This document shows, one piece after another, positions 1 through 7,528 of a DNA stretch of 14,335 nucleotides; position 1 is the stretch's first letter; each line of letters opens with the position of its first letter. Both the position numbers and the translations under genes were made by a program. The notes beneath the pieces were generated by a model that was not told the DNA's origin, made no database searches, and saw only the letters and a list, made by a program, of their open reading frames with translations. The DNA is taken from positions 1-14,335 of the forward strand of contig JAQBQL010000127.1 of assembly GCA_028287035.1 (NCBI GenBank), in the 5' to 3' direction. The stretch comes from Labilithrix sp. (lineage in GTDB: Bacteria; Myxococcota; Polyangia; Polyangiales; Polyangiaceae).

Positions 1-1534
<1,534 letters not shown>

Positions 1535-1584
1535 GGCGGTACCCCGGGGCGAGTGAGTGGCGGATGAGGGCGGCGTGCGTGCCT

Positions 1585-1887
1585 TCAGCCGACCTGGTTG
1601 TCCTTGTGCGGCGCGACCTCGGCGAGCTTCTCCTCGAGATCGAGGAGCCGGCTCTCCAGCTGGTTCAGCGTGTGGAGCGAGCGCTCCTGGTCACGCTTCG
1701 TGGCGAGCCCGAGGGTGCCGACCCACTGGGCGGCCGCCTTGTCGTAGGCGGCCTTCATCTTCATCGCCGAGCCGAGCATCATGCCGCTCGGCGCGAGGAC
1801 GAGCGGGCTCTTCATCCACACCTCGAGGTACTTCGCGGTGGCGTTCTCCCAGGCGTCGAATCCCTTCTTCCAGGTCTCCCAGATCAT
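1585..1887 (-). CDS. Small PhaE/PhaR-subunit-like coiled-coil protein (putative PHA synthase partner or phasin)
   Basis: A 100-residue cytoplasmic protein with no signal peptide. The N-terminus is Trp/aromatic-rich ([19 protein letters not shown], residues 6-24), followed by a helix around [22 protein letters not shown]. The C-terminal segment, residues 60-91, contains LATKRD and then a heptad-like stretch with [18 protein letters not shown]. From memory, this layout (aromatic start, G..L helix, a short LxLaTK/PsK turn, then an LE..L..LE coiled coil) resembles class IV PhaR subunits and the C-terminus of class III PhaE, which activate PhaC. It is about half the usual size. The start is certain: AAGGAG lies 7 nt before the ATG. 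It follows lipoprotein B by 22 nt. The PhaE-type role is inferred; a phasin is the alternative. Confidence 0.6.
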   Translation of the reverse strand: MIWETWKKGFDAWENATAKYLEVWMKSPLVLAPSGMMLGSAMKMKAAYDKAAAQWVGTLGLATKRDQERSLHTLNQLESRLLDLEEKLAEVAPHKDNQVG

Positions 1888-1909
1888 CGTCTTGCTCCTT
1901 CGGTTCGGG

Positions 1910-2773
1910 TCACAGGCCGAGGCGGCGCAGCTCGCTCGCCGTCGTGAAATCGTCGTTCGTCTCGCCGGTACGGCTCGTGGCGCGCGCCACCTCGCCGAGG
2001 CACTCGAAGAGCCAGCCCACCTGGCGCTGGGTGGTAACGGCGCCGGCCGACGGCGAGATGGTGACCGTGGTGCGGACGCGCAGCACCTGGGTCAGCACGA
2101 AGTCGGGCAGGCTCATCTCGCCGGAGCCATCGACCTTCACGTCGTACTGCTCCTTGTCCGCGAACGGGAGGCCGCGGAACGTGCCGTTCTTCACCTCGCC
2201 GTAGCTCGTCCAGGCCGCGCCGTTCTCGAGCGGAAAGCGATAGAGCTGCACCGGCGTCTCGTAGACGAGGAGCGTCTTGCCCTCGGGCGCGTCGGGCGTC
2301 ACCGAGGCGACGCCGTGCAGATAGAACCCCGTCGGGTCCTGCGTGTAGACGCCCTCGGTGCGGCCGCCCACGTCGAGCGCGACCACCACCGGGCTCGCGA
2401 GGCCGGTGAACGACTCCGCGTACCACTTGCCGGTCAGGCTCTGCGCGGTCACCTTCGCGACCTGGTCGTCGGCGTAGTCGACGCCGAAGCTCCACGTGCG
2501 CTTGCCCTCGCTGCTCGTCTGGCCGAGCACGTCGACCTGACGCTCCTTGCCCGACGGCGACACGAGGTAGCTCGCCGGCACGCCGATCTGCGGCACGAGC
2601 TCGGTGCTGTCGATCTTCCCGTCGAGGTTCGGCACGCACGGAAGGGCGGTCCCAACGCCGCCGTCGTAGTCGGCGTGCTGGGGCGGCGGCGTTTCGTTCG
2701 CGCTGCACGCGCTCGCGAGGGCGCCGGCAGAGACGAGGATCGCGAGCGAGGCGGCAAGGGAGGAGGACTTCAT
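1910..2773 (-). CDS. Secreted lipoprotein B, paralogue of lipoprotein A
   Basis: A 287-residue predicted lipoprotein: MKSSSLAASLAILVS is a signal peptide and the lipobox ends at Cys23 (LASAC). The mature part aligns along its length with lipoprotein A (5328-6278). Both have a CVP.(D/L)DG.I segment near the start, GxWYA..F in the middle, a (Y/L)LxGV.S segment, FPLxxGxxWTS, E/D-x-Y.(V)KVD, and the ending EC.G..A..(T)S..(.)ETN..FT.A.E.RR. Two Cys outside the lipobox are kept in both, which suggests a disulfide. No known domain is recognised. It starts 6 nt after the barrel gene's stop, with AGGT 5 nt before the ATG. A likely role is a periplasm-facing or surface partner of the barrel protein; this is inferred from position only. 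Confidence 0.88.
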   Translation of the reverse strand: MKSSSLAASLAILVSAGALASACSANETPPPQHADYDGGVGTALPCVPNLDGKIDSTELVPQIGVPASYLVSPSGKERQVDVLGQTSSEGKRTWSFGVDYADDQVAKVTAQSLTGKWYAESFTGLASPVVVALDVGGRTEGVYTQDPTGFYLHGVASVTPDAPEGKTLLVYETPVQLYRFPLENGAAWTSYGEVKNGTFRGLPFADKEQYDVKVDGSGEMSLPDFVLTQVLRVRTTVTISPSAGAVTTQRQVGWLFECLGEVARATSRTGETNDDFTTASELRRLGL

Positions 2774-2779
2774 GACGAC

Positions 2780-4372
2780 CTAGAAGAGATAGTTGAGGCG
2801 AAGGCGGATCAGCTGGGCGGGCTTGCCCGACTGGTTCGTCAGCAGGTTGTCGAAGCCGGAGAGCGGGAAGAGGACGCCGTAATCGAGCGCCGCGAGGAAC
2901 GAGTGGGTCTGGAACACGAGGGACGGGTCGACCTCGATGCCGAGCGGCGCCTTCCCGGAGAGGGTAGACGTCGCCTCGACGGCGCGCGAGGCGACGACCG
3001 CGGCCTGGGCGCTGAGCTCGCCGCTGCGCGCGCGGAGCATGCTGAACCGGCCGTGCGGACGGACGTAGACCGCGTCGGTGACCGCGCCGAGGATCTCGCG
3101 GAAGAGGATGCGGTCGATCCGGAAGTCCGAATGCATGCGGAAGTTGTCGACGCGGTTGTCGCGGCGCGGCGCGGCCTGCGGGCCATCGAGGTCGCCGGGC
3201 TGCGTGGCCGCCGCGTTGGGGCTCTGGCGGACGCCGAAGCCAGGCGCCGGATCGCCGCTCGCATAGCCGAGATCGAGGCCGCCGCTCGCGCGACCGTCGA
3301 TGGGGCCGAGCTCGCTCTCCAGCGCGGCGCCGATCTGACGGCTCTTCGCGGGGTCGCGCAGGAGGAGGCCGGGGAGGAGGGAGGCCTGATCGATCTCGCC
3401 GGTGACGATGACGCCCTCCGCCTCGATCCGCCCCCACGGCGCGGTGAGCCGCGCCCAGCCGTCGAAGGCGGTCGCCCGGAAGCCGCGCGCCATGACGCCC
3501 GACCCGCCGTTGGCGAACGGGTCGATGGCCTGCGCCGTCGAGACGTACGAGGCGGGCACGTCGTTCGACTGCCAGCGATGCGTGATGTACGCGCCGTAGT
3601 CGAGCGTCGCCTTGCCGGCACGCGCCCGGCGGAGGCGCGAGGCGTCGTCCTTCCAGTGCAGCACCGCGAAGGAGAACGTCCGCACGTCGGTCGACGGCTC
3701 GAACCCGATGCTGCGGTTCTGGTTCACGCGCTGACCCTGGAGGCCCGTCGCGCTGAAGTCGTAGGCGAACGCGAAGATGTGATCGAAGAGCGGCGTGATG
3801 AACGCCACGCGATCGGTGGCGTCCGAGCTGTCGCAGTCGAGGCAGTCGCCGCCGTTGGCGACCATGCCGAGGCCCCACTGCGTGCCCATGCGGCCGGCCG
3901 CGAGGAAGCCGAAGGGGAGGAGGAGCTCGCCGTACGCGCGCTTCACCTTCACCGCGTCCTCCGGGGAACGCTGCGTGCCGACCGTCGACGGCACGCCCGC
4001 GGGGAGCGAGCCGAGCGCGAGGTTGTCGAGCGCGTCGATGCGCGCCTTCACCGCGACCATCGAGCCCGGCGCATAGAGGCGGACGTCGGTGCGCCAGCGC
4101 ATGTCCCAGTGCGTCAGCGTCTGGGCGCTCGGGTCGGACTGCGACACCGGAAAGATCGGCTGGCCGTTCGTCTGCAGCCCGCGATCGAGGTCGAGGTTGT
4201 AGAGGGCCTCGCCGCGCGTGCGGAGGTAGCCGGAGACCTCGATCGCAGTGTGGTCACGCGGGACGAAGTCCTGACCGATCTCCTGGAACCCGGTGGCCCG
4301 CGCGTCACCGGCGGTGAGCACGAGGGCGGCAAGCAGGAGCCCGGTCGCGGCGCGCGGGAGCGAGCTCTTCAC
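2780..4372 (-). CDS. Outer-membrane beta-barrel protein (TIGR04551-like)
   Basis: A 530-residue protein starting at GTG 4372. It has a cleavable signal peptide (Arg/Lys start, hydrophobic core TGLLLAALVLTA, likely cleavage after DARA). The rest alternates polar and hydrophobic residues with many Arg, Asp, Gly and aromatics (VSGYLRTRGEALYNLDL, WDMRWRTDVRLYAPG) and ends in LRLNYLF. A terminal Phe after alternating residues is the classic recognition signal for outer-membrane barrel assembly. Length and style match the uncharacterised myxobacterial outer-membrane family TIGR04551 as I remember it. A short segment GGDCLDCDSSD is a possible disulfide or metal-binding loop. The start overlaps the hydrolase stop by four bases (GTGA), implying coupled translation. 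It probably acts as a channel or porin; the substrate is unknown, though the context suggests lipid or acid traffic. Confidence 0.85.
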   Translation of the reverse strand: MKSSLPRAATGLLLAALVLTAGDARATGFQEIGQDFVPRDHTAIEVSGYLRTRGEALYNLDLDRGLQTNGQPIFPVSQSDPSAQTLTHWDMRWRTDVRLYAPGSMVAVKARIDALDNLALGSLPAGVPSTVGTQRSPEDAVKVKRAYGELLLPFGFLAAGRMGTQWGLGMVANGGDCLDCDSSDATDRVAFITPLFDHIFAFAYDFSATGLQGQRVNQNRSIGFEPSTDVRTFSFAVLHWKDDASRLRRARAGKATLDYGAYITHRWQSNDVPASYVSTAQAIDPFANGGSGVMARGFRATAFDGWARLTAPWGRIEAEGVIVTGEIDQASLLPGLLLRDPAKSRQIGAALESELGPIDGRASGGLDLGYASGDPAPGFGVRQSPNAAATQPGDLDGPQAAPRRDNRVDNFRMHSDFRIDRILFREILGAVTDAVYVRPHGRFSMLRARSGELSAQAAVVASRAVEATSTLSGKAPLGIEVDPSLVFQTHSFLAALDYGVLFPLSGFDNLLTNQSGKPAQLIRLRLNYLF

Positions 4373-5331
4373 GGCTCCGCCAGGTACGCGAGCAGATCGC
4401 GGTTCGAGGCGTTCGCCGCCTCGATCATCGGGAAGTGTCCGCAGCGCGGGTAGACGGTGAGCTTCGCGTTCGGCAGGTCGCGGACGAGCCGCTCGCCGTA
4501 CTTCACGGGCGTCACCAGATCCTCGCGGCCCCACAGGAGCATCACCGGCTTGTCGATGCGGTGGTAGCGCTCCTGGGCGCCCTCGTAGTCCTGGCCGCGG
4601 ACCGCAGCGAGCGCGGCGGCGACCGTGCCCGGACGCTGGATCTGCCCCTGCACGTTCTCGACGAGCGCCTCGGTCACGAACTTCTGGTCGTAGAAGGCGA
4701 GCGCGATGCGCTCGTCGCTGCGCTGCGTGTAATAGAGGCCGAAGAGCGCCTCGCCGACGCCCGCTGCCCGCGACCAGTGGAAGAACGTGGGGAGCTGCTC
4801 CTCGTAGACCCAGGCGTCGTACAGGGCGATCTTGCTGACGCGCTCCGGCGCCCGCAGCGCCGCGGCGAGCACCACCGAGCTGCCCCAGGAATGCGCCACG
4901 AACATCGCGCGCGTGACGCCGCGCTGCTCGAGGAGGTGGAGGACGAGCTTCGCCTGCGCGTCCGGCGAGTAGTCGCCCTCGGGGCGGTCCGACCAGCCGA
5001 ACCCCTTCAGGTCCATGGCGATGACCCGGTAGGTCTTCGCGAGCACCGGCGTGACGGTCGCCCAGGCGTCGAGCGACGAGGCGAAGCCGTGCACGAGGAC
5101 GACGGTCGGCCTGGCCGGCGCCGCGACGGGCTCCGTGCCCGCCTGGGCCGCGGCGGGGGAGAGCTCGCGCTCCGGCTCCCCGGTGTCGATGAAACGGACG
5201 TGCGCGCCGTCGACCTCCGCGAACGTGGCGGTCCTCGGCTCGTCGGGAAGCGCGCCCTTGTGGAAGGACATGCAACCGGTCGAGCCGAGCAGCGCGGCGA
5301 CGATCGAGGCGCCCGCGAGGCGGGCCTTCAC
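4369..5331 (-). CDS. Exported alpha/beta-hydrolase lipoprotein
   Basis: A 320-residue alpha/beta-hydrolase. The GTG start at 5331 is supported by GGAGG about 8 nt upstream and by a four-base overlap (GTGA) with the stop of lipoprotein A. Residues 1-20 form a signal peptide ending in GSTGC, a lipobox with an atypical Ser at -3. The fold's landmarks are all present: oxyanion loop VLVHGFASS at 78-86, nucleophile elbow AHSWG (Ser148), acid WGRED (Asp271) and histidine CGHFP (His299). The DLKGFGWSDRP strand is typical of epoxide hydrolase, haloalkane dehalogenase and esterase-like enzymes. The Glu-rich, Pro/Ala-rich stretch at 52-74 looks like a linker. The catalytic triad predicts hydrolysis of an ester or related bond in the periplasm or at a membrane surface. 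The substrate is unknown; an ester of a hydroxy or fatty acid would fit its neighbours. Confidence 0.9.
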   Translation of the reverse strand: MKARLAGASIVAALLGSTGCMSFHKGALPDEPRTATFAEVDGAHVRFIDTGEPERELSPAAAQAGTEPVAAPARPTVVLVHGFASSLDAWATVTPVLAKTYRVIAMDLKGFGWSDRPEGDYSPDAQAKLVLHLLEQRGVTRAMFVAHSWGSSVVLAAALRAPERVSKIALYDAWVYEEQLPTFFHWSRAAGVGEALFGLYYTQRSDERIALAFYDQKFVTEALVENVQGQIQRPGTVAAALAAVRGQDYEGAQERYHRIDKPVMLLWGREDLVTPVKYGERLVRDLPNAKLTVYPRCGHFPMIEAANASNRDLLAYLAEP

Positions 5332-6278
5332 GGGGAGATCCTCCGGATCTCGGCCGCGTGGGTGAACTCGACGTTCGTCTCGTTGTCGGCCGACGTGATG
5401 GTCGCGATCGTGCCGTAGCACTCGGTGACGAAGGCGTACGTGCGGATGACGGTCGGCGCGAGGAACCCGATCTGACGGGTGAGGACCACCTGCACGCGCA
5501 TCACGTCGAACGTGCCGAGCGGCGTCTTCAGCGTGCCCGCCGCGTCGACCTTGTTCACGTAGGTCTCGTCGTAGGTCCCGAACAGCGCGACGCCCTGGGC
5601 GGTGCCGCTCACCTTCACGGCGCTCGTCCACGTCTTGCCGACGGTCAGCGGGAAATCCAGCACCGAGACGCCCGGGGCGTTCTTCAGCTCGGTCTTGGTG
5701 GTCGCCGCATCCGTCGGCGAGACCACGCCGCGGAGGAGCAAGGTGCCGGCGTTCGACTCGAACACGCCGAGCAGATCCGAGCTGTTCGACAGCTTCGACG
5801 CATACGTGGCCCCCGCGAAGTCCGCCGCGTACCAGGTGCCCGTCACGGGCAGCGTCTCGACGATGACCGTCGAGTCGCCGGTGAGGGCGGTGCTGAAGTC
5901 CCACGCGCGGGCCGCGCCGGTGCCGGTGCCCGCCGTCGCGACGTCGACGTCGCTCCCGATCCTGTACGTGGCGTGGAGGCCGGCGCCCACCGGGACCTCG
6001 GCGCGGGTGATGACGCCGTCCTTGTCGGGTACGCAGCCGGTGACGACCACGTCGCTCCGGGCGTCGCCCGGGGCGCCTCCGTCGCCGACGGGCGCGTCCG
6101 AGGCTGCCGCATCCTGCGCGGGCGGGACGGTCGTGTCCACGCACTGGCCCTCGGCGCTGCACACGCCCGACGCGCAGTCGGCCCCGACGCGGCATTGCCG
6201 CTCGCTGTCGTCGCTGGCGCAGGCGCCGAGGAGGGCGAGGACGGCGGCGGTGGCGAGCGCGAGGCTTGCGAGCTTCAT
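5328..6278 (-). CDS. Secreted lipoprotein A with Cys-rich N-terminal segment; first gene of the envelope operon
   Basis: A 316-residue lipoprotein. MKLASLALATAAVLALLGAC is a textbook lipoprotein signal with Cys20. The mature chain begins with a Cys-rich CRVGADCASGVCSAEGQC segment, a short motif common in myxobacterial surface proteins. A Pro/Asp/Ala/Gly linker follows, then the roughly 210-residue domain shared with lipoprotein B (CVPDKDGVI; GTWYAADF; LLLRGVVS; FPLTVGKTWTS; ETN..FTHAAEIRR). I do not recognise a named domain. An in-frame GTG at 6302 has a better ribosome site (GAGG five nt upstream) and would add eight residues (VQSNNARG) before the signal peptide; the ATG was chosen because the signal fits it directly. 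It heads the run and overlaps the hydrolase start by four bases. A promoter with an adjacent PhaR-like palindrome lies upstream. Confidence 0.87.
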   Translation of the reverse strand: MKLASLALATAAVLALLGACASDDSERQCRVGADCASGVCSAEGQCVDTTVPPAQDAAASDAPVGDGGAPGDARSDVVVTGCVPDKDGVITRAEVPVGAGLHATYRIGSDVDVATAGTGTGAARAWDFSTALTGDSTVIVETLPVTGTWYAADFAGATYASKLSNSSDLLGVFESNAGTLLLRGVVSPTDAATTKTELKNAPGVSVLDFPLTVGKTWTSAVKVSGTAQGVALFGTYDETYVNKVDAAGTLKTPLGTFDVMRVQVVLTRQIGFLAPTVIRTYAFVTECYGTIATITSADNETNVEFTHAAEIRRISP

Positions 6279-6364
6279 CCCACGGGCGTTGTTCGACTGC
6301 ACACGGACCTCATGGGGAGGGTTGGGGACGCGGCGGGCGTCACCACGGCCTCCCGGCCGCCTCC

Positions 6365-6382
6365 ATGTTGCACTGCACAACC
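6365..6382. promoter_or_regulatory. Predicted PhaR operator 1 (envelope operon)
   Basis: Plus-strand core TTGCACTGCACAA with GTTG/CAAC outer arms. TGC-rich inverted repeats of the TTGCA-N-TGCAA kind are the known binding sites of PhaR-family PHA repressors. It lies 13 nt downstream of the minus-strand -10, about where RNA polymerase would start, so binding should repress the envelope operon. The same TTGC(A/G)NTGCA core occurs at the phaR start and before the phasin. Confidence 0.6.
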
Positions 6383-6393
6383 AGAGGGCGAGT

Positions 6394-6422
6394 TCTCTAC
6401 GGCGCGATCAAAGGCTCGTCAA
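6394..6422 (-). promoter_or_regulatory. Sigma70-type promoter of the minus-strand envelope operon
   Basis: Read on the minus strand, TTGACG (6422-6417) is followed by a 17-nt spacer and TAGAGA (6399-6394). Transcription would begin near 6387, giving a leader of about 100 nt before the lipoprotein A start. The next element downstream, 13 nt after the -10, is a PhaR-like TGC palindrome. The phasin promoter has the same spacing and operator placement, which supports both calls. Confidence 0.6.
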
Positions 6423-6428
6423 GGTGAA

Positions 6429-6446
6429 TGTTGCGGTGCACAATGC
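6429..6446. promoter_or_regulatory. Predicted PhaR operator 2 (phaR autoregulation)
   Basis: ATGTTGCGGTGCACAATG, a variant of the TTGC(A/G)NTGCA core, covers the proposed GTG start of phaR. Autorepression is common in the PhaR family. Its position over the translation start rather than the promoter is unusual. It is less symmetrical than the other two sites. Confidence 0.45.
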
Positions 6447-7113
6447 GGTCGTGGCGCCGCCCCTGCTCCTCGTGAAGAAGTATCCGAACCGCCGTCTCTA
6501 CGACACGACGGAGAGTCGCTACATCACGGTCGACGACCTGTCGGCCCGCATCAAGGCGGGCTCCGACGTCCTCGTGCAGGACGCGACGACCGGCGCCGAC
6601 CTGACCCAGCAGATCCTCACGCAGATCATCCTGGAGAGCCGCGGCGGCGCGCGCCTCCTCCCGGTGCCGCTGCTGCTCCGCCTGATCCGCCTCGGCGACG
6701 AGGCCCTCGCCGAGTTCTTCGGGCGCTACGTGTCGTGGGCCCTCGAGCTCTACACGCAGGCGCGGTCCGGCGCGCGCGCGCTCATGCCGCTCAATCCACT
6801 CGCCCAGGCGCCGTTCGCGGCGACCGACGCCCTCGCGCGGCTCGTCCTCGGCGCGGCGCAGTGGGCGAGCCCGGGAAGCGCCCCGCCGCCCATGCCGATC
6901 CCCCACGGATCGGCCGCACCGCCGCCGCCGTCGTCCGTCGATCTGCTGGTGCCCGAGCCGCCGCCGAGCGAGCCCTCGGTGCCGCCTGCTACTCCGCCGG
7001 CGACCACCGCGGGCGTCGCCGACGACGTGGCGCGCCTCCGCGAGGAGCTCGAGGCCCTGAAGGCGGCGCTGAACGCCCCGAAGAAGCGCGCCGCAGCGAA
7101 GAAGAAGCGGTGA
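6436..7113 (+). CDS. phaR: Polyhydroxyalkanoate synthesis regulator PhaR
   Basis: DNA-binding regulator that senses PHA or its granules and represses phasin and related genes. Residues 14-68 hold the PHB/PHA accumulation DNA-binding domain, starting with the hallmark KKYPNRRLYDT, then RYITVDDL and TTGADLTQQILTQIILE. A helical middle (about 72-145) corresponds to the PHA-associated region. It is followed by a Pro-rich linker (about 146-190), a short coiled coil (RLREELEALKAAL) and a basic tail ending KKRAAAKKKR, which might add DNA or granule contact. The start is uncertain: GTG 6436 has AGGTGA 8 nt upstream; GTG 6451 is nearer the domain and GTG 6424 is also in frame. It diverges from the envelope operon and lies just upstream of the phasin. 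TGC-rich operators flank it on both sides, as expected for an autoregulated local repressor. Confidence 0.95.
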   Translation: MHNAVVAPPLLLVKKYPNRRLYDTTESRYITVDDLSARIKAGSDVLVQDATTGADLTQQILTQIILESRGGARLLPVPLLLRLIRLGDEALAEFFGRYVSWALELYTQARSGARALMPLNPLAQAPFAATDALARLVLGAAQWASPGSAPPPMPIPHGSAAPPPPSSVDLLVPEPPPSEPSVPPATPPATTAGVADDVARLREELEALKAALNAPKKRAAAKKKR

Positions 7114-7124
7114 GCCGCCGGCGC

Positions 7125-7140
7125 GTTGTGCGCTGCAACA
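7125..7140. promoter_or_regulatory. Weak TGC-rich half-site pair upstream of the phasin -35
   Basis: GTTGTGCGCTGCAACA just after the phaR stop has TTGT/ACAA-type outer arms and two TGC elements but a poor inner palindrome. It could be an accessory PhaR contact upstream of the phasin promoter. Low confidence, because such words arise easily at this GC content. Confidence 0.25.
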
Positions 7141-7147
7141 AAAGGGG

Positions 7148-7176
7148 TTGACCGACGCGGATCCTGGCCGTAGGTT
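7148..7176 (+). promoter_or_regulatory. Sigma70-type promoter of the phasin / phaC-like operon
   Basis: TTGACC (7148-7153), a 17-nt spacer, then TAGGTT (7171-7176). Transcription would start around 7183, at the first base of the large palindrome at 7184-7208. Together with the phaR-phasin gap of 123 nt this indicates independent transcription from phaR. Confidence 0.62.
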
Positions 7177-7183
7177 CCGGCTC

Positions 7184-7208
7184 GCCCATGTTGCAGTGCA
7201 ACATGGGC
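7184..7208. promoter_or_regulatory. Predicted PhaR operator 3: perfect 25-bp palindrome
   Basis: Half-site GCCCATGTTGCA, a central G, and its exact complement: 12 paired bases on each side with no mismatch. The inner TTGCAGTGCAA is the consensus-like PhaR core. It sits directly at the predicted transcription start of the phasin, ideal for repression by blocking polymerase. As RNA it could also form a hairpin at the 5' end of the message. Confidence 0.75.
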
Positions 7209-7236
7209 CTCCAACGACTCACCGAAAGGCACTCCG

Positions 7237-7518
7237 ATGATGGGCTTCGACGCGTTTTCTCCGTTCACGGCTTGGAACAAGGGCCTCGAGATGGTCACCA
7301 AGATGCAGGCCGACAGCGTTGCGCGCGCCTCGTCCTTCTTCGCCGAGATCCAGAAGCTCGAGTCGAAGACCGCCGAGCGCGGCGCGACCGCCATCGACGA
7401 GATGTCCGTCCTCGGCAAGGAGACCCTCGCGTACTCCGTGCAGCTCGCCGCCGAGATGCGCAAGATGCAGATCGAGGCCGTCAAGCAGGCGACCGCGGCG
7501 TTCGCGCCGAAGGCCTGA
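7237..7518 (+). CDS. Phasin-type PHA granule-associated protein
   Basis: A 93-residue all-helical, Ala/Glu/Lys-rich amphipathic protein: FSPFTAWNKGLEMVTKMQ at the start, then FFAEIQKLESKTAERGATAIDEM and a C-terminal helix with SVQLAAEMRKMQIEAVKQAT. Small size, lack of Cys, the aromatic FDAFSPFTAWN start and long amphipathic helices are typical of phasins, which coat PHA granules and often stimulate synthase or depolymerase. GAAAGG lies 7 nt before the first of two tandem ATGs (7237, 7240). A PhaR operator precedes it, matching the classic control of phaP by PhaR released on granule formation. The PhaC-like gene follows after 10 nt. A phasin is the best fit; sequence signatures for phasins are weak, so this rests partly on context. 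Confidence 0.75.
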   Translation: MMGFDAFSPFTAWNKGLEMVTKMQADSVARASSFFAEIQKLESKTAERGATAIDEMSVLGKETLAYSVQLAAEMRKMQIEAVKQATAAFAPKA

Positions 7519-7528
7519 GCGCCCCGCG

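Noticed and set aside
1781..4453. Very long plus-strand open frame opposite the barrel, lipoprotein B and PhaE-like genes
   Set aside because: Composition is Arg/Ala/Glu/His-rich without any domain, and it lies antisense to genes with signal peptides and conserved motifs; a high-GC shadow frame.
5358..7151. Long plus-strand frame running through lipoprotein A and phaR
   Set aside because: Out of frame with the PhaR domain and antisense to the lipoprotein; Arg/Gly/Ala-rich.
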